DNA of 64,000 nucleotides. It comes from an uncultured Oxalobacter sp. (lineage in GTDB: Bacteria; Pseudomonadota; Gammaproteobacteria; Burkholderiales; Burkholderiaceae_D). The position numbers and the translations under genes are program-made. Numbering within the stretch: the stretch's first letter is position 1; every line of letters begins with the position of its first letter. This document shows, in pieces, positions 51,401 to 59,037 of this stretch. The stretch lies in the NCBI GenBank assembly GCA_934277985.1, contig CAKQWF010000002.1:294355-358354 (forward strand). The letters are read 5' to 3'. The notes under the pieces are model-generated. The model was not told the origin of the DNA. It was given only the letters and a program-made list of their open reading frames with translations, and did not search any database.

Positions 51401-51657
51401 TTTCAATGGTGACTTCCAGTGCAGAAGATTTGCCGCGCAATATCGAATTTTTGTACAGCAAAAACCGGTTGAATGTCGCCGTTTCCCGTGCGCAATGTCT
51501 GGCGATCGTCATCATCAATCCGAAATTACTGGAAATTTCATGCAGTACGGTCGAGCAAATGAAACTGGTCAATACATTTTGCTGGCTGAATGAATATGCG
51601 GAGCAAAAAACAGAAAAACAGATGCTTGTTAATGAAGCATCATTGAGAGGATTTTGA
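48441..51657 (+). pseudogene. RecB-like nuclease/SF1 helicase, P-loop lost and frameshifted
   Basis: The product resembles TM0106-type nuclease-helicases. It has a RecB-like nuclease (EVLDTKLARTAEPEHIMQLC near residue 130) with Cys cluster CGHCTICSWRDNC near 209, an RNase H-like part (DLFFDMEGDPLY near 315) and an SF1 helicase with DEAG box DYLFIDEAGQVATAN near 788. The P-loop (GPPGTGKT) expected just before KKIGITSNSHKAIHN is absent: PRIRG joins KKIG directly near 50545. At 51359-51360 one extra A in ACAAGTGG ends the frame at 51368; removing it restores VGTVDKFQGQEA and runs on to 51657. Both changes make activity unlikely. Confidence 0.85.
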
Positions 51658-51755
51658 AATCACGGCAAGGATAAAAAACTGTTGCATCCATTTCAGCCAA
51701 TCAAAATAAAGGTGGGTGCGGTTGTATAGGTTTGTTGATTGCAAGGTGATTGGTC

Positions 51756-51923
51756 ATGACAGGAAATGATAACAAGACAAAAAAGACAAGAGCGCATTAC
51801 GTTCTCTTTCGCAAGGATACGCCATTCAAGCCGAAGGTTGTAAGGAACAAGAGGACTTATACAAGAAAGATAAAACATTCCCATAAAATGGATCATAACG
51901 ACCGGCAATATAGTGAGGAATAA
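51756..51923 (+). CDS. Small basic protein of the R-K-T-P-F-K-P type
   Basis: A 55-residue frame starts at ATG 51756 behind AAGGTGAT and stops at 51923. It is very basic and contains VLFRKDTPFKPKVVRNKRTY, followed by TRKIKHSHKM. This F-x-P-K-V-x-x-N-K-x-x-Y-x-R-K pattern is typical of a widespread family of ~50-residue proteins of unknown function. It lies 52 bp before the receiver-domain gene. The antisense frame (51693-51959) is not supported. Confidence 0.6.
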   Translation: MTGNDNKTKKTRAHYVLFRKDTPFKPKVVRNKRTYTRKIKHSHKMDHNDRQYSEE

Positions 51924-51975
51924 TGCGGAAAGGACAGGAATATTAATATTATTGACCATATAGAAAGATTCTATT

Positions 51976-52284
51976 GTGAAGATCTATATTGATGATATTC
52001 GAGAAATGCCGAAGGATTTCGATGTTTGCTTGCGCAGCTACGAGGAATCTATCCAGTATTTTCAGAATAACCCTTTTCCGGAATTCATTTCATTTGACCA
52101 TGATCTCGGTGAGGGGAAATCCGGTTATGATATTGTCAGGTGGATAATCAACGCGGTAATGGATGGTCTTGTCTTATTGCCAGAAAACTTTACATTCAGA
52201 TGTCATTCCGCCAATCCCGTCGGGAAAAGAAATATTGAGGAAACATTGGGAAATTTCTTGAGCAGATATACTGGCAAGAACTAA
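51976..52284 (+). CDS. Cyclic-phosphate-processing receiver-like protein
   Basis: The 102-residue protein starts with GTG at 51976. It opens with KIYIDDIREMP (acidic receiver pocket), then FISFDHDLGEGKSGYDIV (the D-H-D-L motif) and ends with FRCHSANPVGKRNIEETL. This is the pattern of the cyclic phosphate processing receiver (cREC) domain, linked in some genomes to RNA end processing and defence. The ribosome site is weak (AGAAAG). Length matches a stand-alone domain. Confidence 0.75.
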   Translation: MKIYIDDIREMPKDFDVCLRSYEESIQYFQNNPFPEFISFDHDLGEGKSGYDIVRWIINAVMDGLVLLPENFTFRCHSANPVGKRNIEETLGNFLSRYTGKN

Positions 52285-52346
52285 GAAAGACAGTACTGAT
52301 GATTCACACTCATTTCAAGAATATGGATGACATGAATGTATCATTG

Positions 52347-52640
52347 TCATAATTTCATGTAATCCGGCATCGGAAGGTTATACGGTAAGGCTTTCGTTTG
52401 CAAATCCTTTTTCGTATAATTTTCAAACTCAAGTTCTTCAGTTTCTAGTTCATTAATATTATACTTATCCAAATTATACTGAATGATTGTTCTTTCCCAA
52501 ACTGTATGACCAGCTCTATCAACAACCTTTTCAAGTAAGGCTTTGAATTGTTTCTTTTTCTTGTTGTTCAATGTCCAATTAGTTTTTCCATCAGTATTTT
52601 TCAGGTTCTGGAACTGTATTTTTTTAGCTTTATTATACAA
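52347..52640 (-). CDS. Truncated paralogue of the 53209-53721 protein
   Basis: The 97-residue product matches the C-terminal half of the 170-residue protein encoded 0.9 kb to the right. Shared blocks are NTDGK-NW-LN-K-KKQ, a W-E/K-I-QYNL pattern and the end LPMPDYMKL versus LPMPNYLKL. It lacks the first ~70 residues of the longer copy and has a short gap at residue ~14. It overlaps the next gene by eight bases. Very AT-rich. Function unknown. Confidence 0.6.
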   Translation of the reverse strand: MYNKAKKIQFQNLKNTDGKTNWTLNNKKKKQFKALLEKVVDRAGHTVWERTIIQYNLDKYNINELETEELEFENYTKKDLQTKALPYNLPMPDYMKL

Positions 52641-52929
52641 TTCTATTGATTTCTGCTTCAGCCTTTTCAGTTAATTCAAGAAAATATTGCAACCAATATT
52701 TCAAATCAGAAATTGGCTTGGAAATTTCTGATTTATCCTTCCATTTCCAATGATCTTTCCTGCATTTAATTATCTCTGCAATAGTATCCGAAATTGCGAT
52801 ATAAGCTATTTGACACCCTGAAATCTCAAAATTTTCAAGAGCATAGTAAACATTCCTTGATAAATGAGGGGAAGATGCTTCGTACATTAATCGTCTTATT
52901 TCTTCTAATTCTTTAATATCTTGTGACAT
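52633..52929 (-). CDS. Small hypothetical protein
   Basis: The 98-residue product is helix-rich (IKELEEIRRLMYEAS, then LKYWLQYFLELTEKAEAEI) and has no signal or membrane segment. No family is recognised. It overlaps the truncated paralogue and starts 3 bp after the 87-residue gene, so all four genes of this low-GC block look like one transcript. Confidence 0.58.
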   Translation of the reverse strand: MSQDIKELEEIRRLMYEASSPHLSRNVYYALENFEISGCQIAYIAISDTIAEIIKCRKDHWKWKDKSEISKPISDLKYWLQYFLELTEKAEAEINRIV

Positions 52930-52932
52930 AAT

Positions 52933-53196
52933 TTATCTTCTTTGAAGAAGCCACTCTTTTAATAATTGTGGCGGTTCGTCACCATCCAACTCGAAATAAG
53001 TGTCACTAACATATCCTTTATGTAATGCCATTCTTATATCTGAACTGTGTAGTGGATTACACAGTTCAAAATCTTTATGTACTTCTATCATTTCCTCTGG
53101 TGGTTCTTTGATGAACCACCCCTTGCCAACCTCAAGGGGCAGCCCTTCTTTTGTTGTAATGGTTCCGTTTTCTATTTCTATTAAGTCTTCTCTCAT
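52933..53196 (-). CDS. Small hypothetical protein, 87 residues
   Basis: The acidic product contains IEIENGTITTKEGLPLEVG and a Pro-rich middle (IKEPPEEMIEVHKDFELC), ending in LKEWLLQRR. It resembles small immunity-type proteins in size only. No family is recognised. It starts 12 bp after the 170-residue gene. Confidence 0.58.
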   Translation of the reverse strand: MREDLIEIENGTITTKEGLPLEVGKGWFIKEPPEEMIEVHKDFELCNPLHSSDIRMALHKGYVSDTYFELDGDEPPQLLKEWLLQRR

Positions 53197-53208
53197 TTAA
53201 CAATTCCT

Positions 53209-53721
53209 TTACAACTTCAGGTAGTTTGGCATCGGCAAATCAATAGGTAATGGATCAGTTTCAAAATCCTTTGTATCTTGCAATTTTTTATCTTCAGCTT
53301 CTTCAACATCGCCTATTAATCTATTTTTCAGATTATACTGGGCAATAGCTTTTTCCCAATTTGACATTCTCTTGCCATTCCTGAAAATATTTGTGGATTT
53401 CTGATTAAATAACTTGACCAACTGTTTTTTCTCTTTAATATTAAGAATCCAATTTTCCTTGCCGTCAGTATTTTTGTGAATAATATATTTCAAATCCAGA
53501 AATGAAATTCGGGCAATTTTTGTCGCTTTGTCAAATGAATTATGATTAACAACCTTGAAATAATGATTTCCTTTCCGGAACTTACTCCGGTTGACGACAA
53601 TGCACATGCCACCATCAACTCTATCGGTGGTAATGGTGGACATCTCCTCAAGATATACTGGATACAATTTTTCATCCAGTATTTCAAGAATTGTTTCTTT
53701 AAGCGTTTTGTCTTTGTTCAT
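53209..53721 (-). CDS. Hypothetical protein, full-length paralogue
   Basis: The 170-residue product is the longer copy of the 52347 gene. Its N-terminal half (ILDEKLYPVYLEEMSTITTD, then MCIVVNRSKFRKGNHYFKVV) is unique; its C-terminal half carries the shared NTDGKENWILN and LPMPNYLKL blocks. No enzymatic motif is visible. Low GC and the duplication mark this as a recently rearranged accessory cassette. Confidence 0.62.
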   Translation of the reverse strand: MNKDKTLKETILEILDEKLYPVYLEEMSTITTDRVDGGMCIVVNRSKFRKGNHYFKVVNHNSFDKATKIARISFLDLKYIIHKNTDGKENWILNIKEKKQLVKLFNQKSTNIFRNGKRMSNWEKAIAQYNLKNRLIGDVEEAEDKKLQDTKDFETDPLPIDLPMPNYLKL

Positions 53722-54169
53722 TTTATCTAGTTCAATAGTGGTATAGGGTTTCTTTTTGTCAAGCTTTACATATTATTTAAACCAATTCAAAAATCAATGG
53801 AATTGTATAACATAGCCATTTTTTTCAGTATGTCGGGAATGCCGGAAAAGCCATATTTTGCGTAATCCACAAAAATGGATAGTCATTCAATAATGATGTA
53901 AACCATTGATTAATAAACTTTTTATTGATAATCCATTTCTGATGGATTTCCATACACTTGCTGATTGTATATATATTATTAATTCTTCTTGTTCTATTCT
54001 TATTCATTATATATTCAATTATTGGATTCATATTATATTGTTGTTATTGTATCATTCTTATTATTTATCTTTCATTGTATCTTGATTCCATCGTACTTGT
54101 AATATTATATTTATATATTCTATTTATCTTTTTCTTCTTCTTGCAGATTGAACCTAAAAAAAGACTTTT
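53722..54169. other. Extremely AT-rich intergenic block
   Basis: A T-rich stretch without a supported gene. The plus-strand frame 53958-54185 encodes only Ile, Leu, Tyr and Phe runs, as expected of random AT-rich DNA. It separates the four-gene cassette from the palm-motif gene. Confidence 0.45.
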
Positions 54170-55852
54170 TCAGGCGACAAGATGATTTGAATATTCCAGT
54201 CTGATCTTTCGTTTCCATTTTTCTTCAGAAACTTCAGCCATAATCTCAAGCGTCCTTTCCTGATTTCTTTCCTGAACATATAGCGCATCCATATGATGGA
54301 TAAACAGAATATCTTCTTTCATCAGTCTTCTTCCGACTTCCATCATGTAATCCGATTCAATTTTTGTCAATTCTTCAATCAATGCCGGGTTGTATTTCAG
54401 TTTCTTCAGATATCTTCTTTCGGCAAAAATGGCTTTCACCCATTTTTCAAATTGTCGGACTCGCAGGCTTCTGACGATTCTTGTCGTCTTGTTTTTATTC
54501 TTGCGCTTTTTTACGTTTGTTTTTGCAGACTTTTTGAATTGATTTCCGTAAACATAAAAAAATGATTTGCGGGCAGTGACTTCATTCGGGCTGTTCAGAA
54601 TACAAAAGTACAGTTTTTTGACCATTTCACGGGTAAATCCTTCTTCATTCATCAGTTTCCGGCATTGATAGAAGTCTTGAAAATTATCCTGTTTCTTTTG
54701 ATAGTGAAGGACATAGAGTTGTACATATGAGCTTTTGATATCGATTTCAGTGACATGTTCTCCATGGATAGTCAGAAGAGGCGTGAAGTTTTTTTTCAAT
54801 GTATTGACACCGAGATTATTGTAAATCCGCCCGAAGACCACCTTGTTTTCATCGTTGAGATGAAAAACTCGAGTAGGCGGCTTTCTGCCCAGGCATTTCA
54901 GGATGTTCAGTTTTTGAATCCGTTCCTGGTTGTAGCTCTTCTCGGAAAAGAAAAGATCACGCAAACAGGTGTTTCGAGATTTCTTTTCATATTTCTTTTT
55001 CCGATTGTATTCCTCATTCTTGGCAATCCATGTCGTTGCAATTTTTTTCTGAACTTCCGGAGAGCATTCCCGGTAGTCTGCAAGACCGACAGACATGTTC
55101 TGGTACATTTTCCAAAGCCTGTTCAGGTAAGCCCGGGAATCCTCAAAAGCTCTGCATCGGGTAGGCAGATATTGTCTGTAGTCAACATCACTCAATTTTT
55201 TGTCTGATGGCTGGAGTCTTTTTCTGAAGATGATTTCAGGAGAGAACAAGGTACATTTGAATGTATAGGTCAATTGATCGTTGATGGTGGTGCTGTACAC
55301 AGGTTCTATCTTTTTCCCGTTCAGATAGAGATAGCCTCTTGCAAATGGGGGCTTTTCTTCTTCACTCTTTTCTGTGTGGATACAGTATCCCTTTTCATGA
55401 TACAAATATTTCTTGGTGATCAGAAATGTCAGTGTCTCGACAAGTATCTGGTGGCTGAAGGTGACTTCTCCGAAACGATAAGTTTCTTTCCTACTTCTGT
55501 CCATCGATGCGATAAAAGCAAGATTGGCTTTTGCAATCCTCTTTCGAATGCTTTCAAACAGAATGGAATGAAGGTGGAATACCCGTTTATTGGCAGGTTG
55601 TTCCTGATCTTCCTGATAGACGCTGAAAAGATGATAAAGAACGAAGCTTAAAGCGGCTTCTCTTTTGACAACTGCACCACGATGGTTCTTTCTTTCACGA
55701 ATGAATTCCTGAAAGAGATCATGAAAATGCTCCTTGAAAAAATCAGGATTTTTGATGTTTCCGATATTTTTGCTCTGGAATTTTCTTCCAATGAAGTTGA
55801 AGGCAAATCGATGATCGTCTTTTACAAGAGTTTCATCAATATGGTTTAACAT
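54170..55852 (-). CDS. Putative replication protein with polymerase-palm-like motifs
   Basis: No family is assigned with certainty. The 560-residue protein contains EIDIKSSYVQLYVL with Asp-371, which looks like polymerase motif A. The later REMVKKLYFCILNS then FFYVYGNQF resembles the R-x3-K...YG fingers helix, and ILFIHHMDALYVQ with Asp-522 resembles motif C. The order and spacing fit a family A-like polymerase palm. A basic Lys/Arg/Asn stretch follows motif B. It lies downstream of the AlpA and HUH genes on the same strand, so a role in element replication is likely. The assignment is pattern-based and tentative. Confidence 0.6.
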   Translation of the reverse strand: MLNHIDETLVKDDHRFAFNFIGRKFQSKNIGNIKNPDFFKEHFHDLFQEFIRERKNHRGAVVKREAALSFVLYHLFSVYQEDQEQPANKRVFHLHSILFESIRKRIAKANLAFIASMDRSRKETYRFGEVTFSHQILVETLTFLITKKYLYHEKGYCIHTEKSEEEKPPFARGYLYLNGKKIEPVYSTTINDQLTYTFKCTLFSPEIIFRKRLQPSDKKLSDVDYRQYLPTRCRAFEDSRAYLNRLWKMYQNMSVGLADYRECSPEVQKKIATTWIAKNEEYNRKKKYEKKSRNTCLRDLFFSEKSYNQERIQKLNILKCLGRKPPTRVFHLNDENKVVFGRIYNNLGVNTLKKNFTPLLTIHGEHVTEIDIKSSYVQLYVLHYQKKQDNFQDFYQCRKLMNEEGFTREMVKKLYFCILNSPNEVTARKSFFYVYGNQFKKSAKTNVKKRKNKNKTTRIVRSLRVRQFEKWVKAIFAERRYLKKLKYNPALIEELTKIESDYMMEVGRRLMKEDILFIHHMDALYVQERNQERTLEIMAEVSEEKWKRKIRLEYSNHLVA

Positions 55853-56175
55853 GATTAAAGTTCCAAAATAATAATGGTGTGATCAAATCTTCTTCAGGAT
55901 GTTTCGCATGAACGGAAACAGTTACCCGATTTCCATCATGGGAGGGCGATGAAGAAGCCGGTAGGGTTCTGGAATGACTGTTGAGAAAGCGTGGATGTAT
56001 ATGGCTTTATCAAACGATCATTCCGTCAGTGATGAGATCGTTCCTTGTGTTTTTTATGAGGAAACAATCCGAGAGTGTCCGGGAAATATGCTCAATGAAT
56101 ATCAGGAATTCTATTGCTTGCTGCTTCGGCAAGCGCTTCAAGGAGATATTCCACGTTTTATGGGAAATTGATTGA
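55853..56175. other. Spacer with a 79-bp repeat copy
   Basis: This gap in the replication operon has no supported gene. It contains the left copy (56071-56149) of an imperfect direct repeat, with a GCTTGC...GCAAGC hairpin at 56115-56133. The open frames on the plus strand (55974-56175) show no family resemblance. Confidence 0.45.
56071..56149. repeat. Imperfect 79-bp repeat, copy A
   Basis: About three quarters of the positions match 57135-57212 in the same orientation, including GGGA-ATATG-TCAATGAAT and GCTTCGG-AAG. The two copies lie either side of the AlpA/HUH genes. Function is unknown. Confidence 0.6.
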
Positions 56176-56691
56176 CTAGGTGTGAATGATTTCCACGATG
56201 TCCGCATCCTTGCCGATATCTTTCAGAATGTAATCCAGCCAGTTCTTCGCGTGAGTATTGTCCGGTATCACCCTGACCAGATGCTGGGCGTCATTTCCCT
56301 TTTCACACCATGCCAATTGTCTGGCGGTCGTTTCGACTGACCGGCAGAATGCATTCTTATGGGGATTTGTACCCAGATAGTCCGGTATCTCCAGCAACAT
56401 ATGAACATGCAGTCGTCCAGAAGCCTGTTGTTCTATAACAGGAACACAAGCCAGCTTCTTGTGATATCGATGGTAGGCATGTTTGTACGATGCCTTGTTC
56501 AGACGTTTCAGAAGTTCTCTGACGAACTTGCTGACTGCATTCCTGTTCAGCTTCTGTTTTCCTCCACAAGTACTGACAAGAGACGGTTTCAGGGAAAGCG
56601 TGACATCACACCAGTTTCTTTGAGGGAAATCATCTATTTCAGAGGAAAGAAACTGCTGCCATGCAGATTTCAGTTGGGAATCCTTTCTCAT
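56176..56691 (-). CDS. HUH Rep-like endonuclease
   Basis: From ATG 56691 the protein has 171 residues. Motif order fits rolling-circle initiators: CDVTLSLKPS near residue 29, the metal-binding RLHVHMLLE with His-95 and His-97, and the catalytic NWLDYILKD with Tyr-154 and Lys-157. This is a single-tyrosine HUH enzyme that would nick a replication origin. Its start overlaps the AlpA stop (ATGA), behind AAAGGATCGG. An earlier ATG at 56721 is possible but lies inside AlpA. Confidence 0.72.
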   Translation of the reverse strand: MRKDSQLKSAWQQFLSSEIDDFPQRNWCDVTLSLKPSLVSTCGGKQKLNRNAVSKFVRELLKRLNKASYKHAYHRYHKKLACVPVIEQQASGRLHVHMLLEIPDYLGTNPHKNAFCRSVETTARQLAWCEKGNDAQHLVRVIPDNTHAKNWLDYILKDIGKDADIVEIIHT

Positions 56692-56882
56692 TGTCCGATC
56701 CTTTCTCTGCTGTTCATCCATTCATCGATATCGCTCTGATACCATCCGATCGCACGGGACAAGTAGTCTGCCAGTTTGACCCGTCCGGGAAAATTGCCGA
56801 GTCGCATATGGCGATAGATGAAGCTTTTGGAGCAGCCTGTTACTTCCTGTACTTTTTTCAATCTTAGGATTTTTTGTTCCAT
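56688..56882 (-). CDS. AlpA-family regulator/excisionase
   Basis: From ATG 56882, behind AAGGAATTAT, the protein has 64 residues. It has the AlpA/MerR-like winged helix: ILRLKKVQEVTGCSKSFIYR followed by HMRLGNFPGRVKL and AIGWYQSDIDEWM. AlpA proteins act as excisionases or activators of integrase genes in P4-like satellites. It is the first gene of the minus-strand replication operon, and its promoter must lie in 56883-57020. Confidence 0.87.
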   Translation of the reverse strand: MEQKILRLKKVQEVTGCSKSFIYRHMRLGNFPGRVKLADYLSRAIGWYQSDIDEWMNSRERIGQ

Positions 56883-57025
56883 ATAATTCCTTATTAAATA
56901 CATTAATAATTTGAAAACTATTTGGGATTTTTTTGTCCCTATATGTATTTATAAAAATGACATGGTATTTTTCAGGTTTTTTTGTAACATTTTGTAACAT
57001 GTCAGTGGGCGGGTCAGATGAATAA

Positions 57026-57049
57026 AAAACCGGCTTGAAAGCCGGTTTT
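57026..57049. terminator. Bidirectional terminator hairpin
   Basis: AAAACCGGCT (57026-57035) pairs perfectly with AGCCGGTTTT (57040-57049) around a 4-nt loop. The T-run falls within the stem on each strand. It lies upstream of the AlpA operon and should block read-through from the right. Confidence 0.72.
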
Positions 57050-57134
57050 GTCTTTGAAAAGGATGATGTCAAGCTGCTTGAGGGGTATCGACAAGTATCA
57101 GTTTCTTTTGTTTGTTTTCTGTTTTTTACCTTTT

Positions 57135-57212
57135 GAGATTGTCAGGGAGATATGTTCAATGAATCTCAAGAATCTTTTTCCTGTTGCTTCGGTAAGGGTT
57201 TCACAGAGATAT
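57135..57212. repeat. Imperfect 79-bp repeat, copy B
   Basis: Second copy of the repeat at 56071-56149, about 1.06 kb away in the same orientation. It lies in the ~570-bp stretch (57050-57616) between the terminator hairpin and a tiny open frame, where I see no gene. Confidence 0.6.
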
Positions 57213-57616
57213 ATCTATGTTTTTTTAATTCAGTATTTTCCCCGGAAAAAACACGAAATCGCTGTTTCTGGGCTAATGTGGAGATTCGGGAAAAAATTTT
57301 TTGAATTCTTCTGGGATAACTATAAATATCTATACTTTGAGATATAGTGTAGAACAAGACAAATTATTATATCTTTTATTAAGAGAATAGCGCAGTTTCG
57401 AGAAAGAATCGAGAAAAATTTGTTCGATATCTGATTGTCTGGATATTTGAAATCATGATATTTCCTGTTTGGTGTAAATGTGAAATGTTTGACATCTTCA
57501 CTCACCTGAAAGAGGGAGATTCCTGTCATATCGGAACGCGGGTATGCAGGTCTTCTAGAGAGTTTCCGTTTCATCCGATTATGGTGTAAAAGATTTTCCC
57601 GAGATTATAAGGAAAT

Positions 57617-57694
57617 ATGAAAAGTAGATTTCATTCATGGCTTTGTTTTTTTATTTTAATATTTGTGGTGAATAAGTACACGAATTGCTGCTGA
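57617..57694 (+). CDS. Possible 25-residue hydrophobic peptide
   Basis: An ATG behind AAGGAAAT opens a 25-codon frame, MKSRFHSWLCFFILIFVVNK with a Cys-Cys end. The positively charged start and single hydrophobic helix recall small membrane peptides or toxins, but a frame this short can occur by chance. It lies 100 bp before the integrase. Confidence 0.25.
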   Translation: MKSRFHSWLCFFILIFVVNKYTNCC

Positions 57695-57763
57695 ATATTA
57701 ATGGAATTTTGCTTTTTAATAAAATAGATTGTCAAAATTGATGGAATGATCAATAATTAATGT

Positions 57764-57778
57764 GCTCGCTAGTGTCAT
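57764..57778. repeat. 15-bp inverted repeat, right copy
   Basis: GCTCGCTAGTGTCAT is the reverse complement of 37773-37787 apart from one base. It ends 15 bp before the integrase ATG, in its leader, so it may be an operator for integrase control. Confidence 0.5.
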
Positions 57779-57793
57779 GTCGGGAGAAATAAT

Positions 57794-58795
57794 ATGGCAC
57801 TGTATAAACGAGGTAGCATCTATTGGATAAGCTATACTGATCCCAATGGAAAACGGGTTAGATGTTCTACCAATGTGTCTGGTAAAAAGCAGGCGCAGGA
57901 GTTCTTTGATAAGTTGAAACATGAATCATGGAGAGCTTCGAAGCTCGGAGATAAGCCACGTCGCACGTGGGATGAGGCAGCAGCTCTTTGGATAAAAGAG
58001 AAATCATACAAAAAGAGTATAGATTTCGATATTTTTGTGCTGCAAAGGATAATAAATCCGGTTTTTAGTGGATTGTATCTTGACAAGATTACCAGAGAAG
58101 ATATTGCTTCCTTTGCAGAAAGGAAAAGGAAGACACTTGCTCCCAGTAGTGTGAACAGGTATTTGGTATTGATGCGTTCTATTTTCAATCGGGCGGTCAG
58201 GATTTGGGGATGGATAGATAAGGCACCGGCAATAATGCTTTATAAAGCCCCAAAAGGAAGGATCAGATATCTTACGCAGGATGACGTAGACAGATTAATG
58301 ATAGAGCTTCCGGAGCATCTTAAGCCAATTGTAGCATTTGCATTGTTAACCGGACTGAGAAAGAGTAATGTTCTGAATCTGCGCTGGACACAGATTGATC
58401 AAAAAAAAGGGATTGTCATTATTCCAGGATCAGAAATGAAGAATGGTGAAAACCATGTAGTACATTTGTCCAAGAAGGCTCGATCTATTATTTCTTCCCA
58501 GAAAGGTAAGCATGATGAATATGTATTTACCTTTCGAGGAAGAAATATAAAAAGGATAGATGGTGCTTTCAGAAACGCGCTTAAACGTGCGCAAATATCT
58601 GATTATCGTTTTCATGATAACAGACATACATGGGCATCAACCTTGATCCAGAATGGGGTTTCTTTATATGAGTTGCAGGCGATGGGAGCATGGAAAGATC
58701 CGGAAATGGTAAAACGATATGCTCATCTCGCACCAGAGAAATTGAGGGAGAATGCAGAAATAGTAGATGTTCTTTTTGGCAATTCCTTGTCATAG
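57794..58795 (+). CDS. Tyrosine recombinase (element integrase)
   Basis: The 333-residue protein has an N-terminal arm-binding strand pattern (SIYWISYTDPNGKRVRCST), a core-binding SAM-like domain (about 57-150) and a catalytic domain with Arg-189 (LLTGLRKSNVLNLRW), His-274 and Arg-277 (FHDNRHTWAS) and Tyr-309 (MVKRYAHLAPE). GGGAG precedes the ATG. It is transcribed toward the right attachment repeat 121 bp past its stop. It is complete and all catalytic residues are present, so it may still be active. Confidence 0.95.
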   Translation: MALYKRGSIYWISYTDPNGKRVRCSTNVSGKKQAQEFFDKLKHESWRASKLGDKPRRTWDEAAALWIKEKSYKKSIDFDIFVLQRIINPVFSGLYLDKITREDIASFAERKRKTLAPSSVNRYLVLMRSIFNRAVRIWGWIDKAPAIMLYKAPKGRIRYLTQDDVDRLMIELPEHLKPIVAFALLTGLRKSNVLNLRWTQIDQKKGIVIIPGSEMKNGENHVVHLSKKARSIISSQKGKHDEYVFTFRGRNIKRIDGAFRNALKRAQISDYRFHDNRHTWASTLIQNGVSLYELQAMGAWKDPEMVKRYAHLAPEKLRENAEIVDVLFGNSLS

Positions 58796-58796
58796 A

Positions 58797-58860
58797 TTTG
58801 TCGAAATATTGGTCGAGATATTGTCGAAACCAATAAAATTGTCACAAATCCGTCACAATA
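58797..58860. promoter_or_regulatory. Right-end cluster of TGTCGA/GTCACA words
   Basis: Between the integrase stop and attR lie TGTCGAAA, GGTCGAGA, TGTCGAAA and two GTCACAA words. These echo the TGTCACA/TGTCGAG words at the left end of the element, as expected for integrase arm-type sites. Confidence 0.45.
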
Positions 58861-58881
58861 ATCAACGATTCTGATTTTAAA

Positions 58882-58962
58882 TCATTGATTTTTAACATTG
58901 AAAAAAGCCTCGCGTACTTCATCCAGCTTGAACGGTTTGATGATGGCGGTGATTTTTTTCAT
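58882..58962 (-). pseudogene. glnB: Orphan 5' fragment of glnB
   Basis: Starting at ATG 58962, behind CCGGAGCTTGC, the first codons read [19 protein letters not shown], the exact N-terminus of PII, and then diverge to FFNVKNQ and a stop at 58882. This is the stub left when the element integrated into glnB. It follows nadE by 75 bp on the same strand, showing the ancestral nadE-glnB pairing. If transcribed it would give a 26-residue peptide with no PII function. Confidence 0.88.
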
Positions 58963-58966
58963 GCAA
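58916..58966. repeat. Right attachment repeat (attR)
   Basis: Identical over 51 bases to 37674-37724 in the same orientation. It lies 121 bp after the integrase stop and includes the start region of the glnB stub. Removing one repeat and everything between gives a joined nadE-glnB arrangement. Confidence 0.88.
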
Positions 58967-59037
58967 GCTCCGGTAATGATGAAAAGAAACATTCCGCCAG
59001 TCGTGCGGAATACGGTGCATTGTAAAACATTCCGGTT

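Noticed and set aside
53958..54185. 75-codon plus-strand hydrophobic frame
   Set aside because: Composed almost only of Ile, Leu, Tyr and Phe in AT-rich DNA; no ribosome site.
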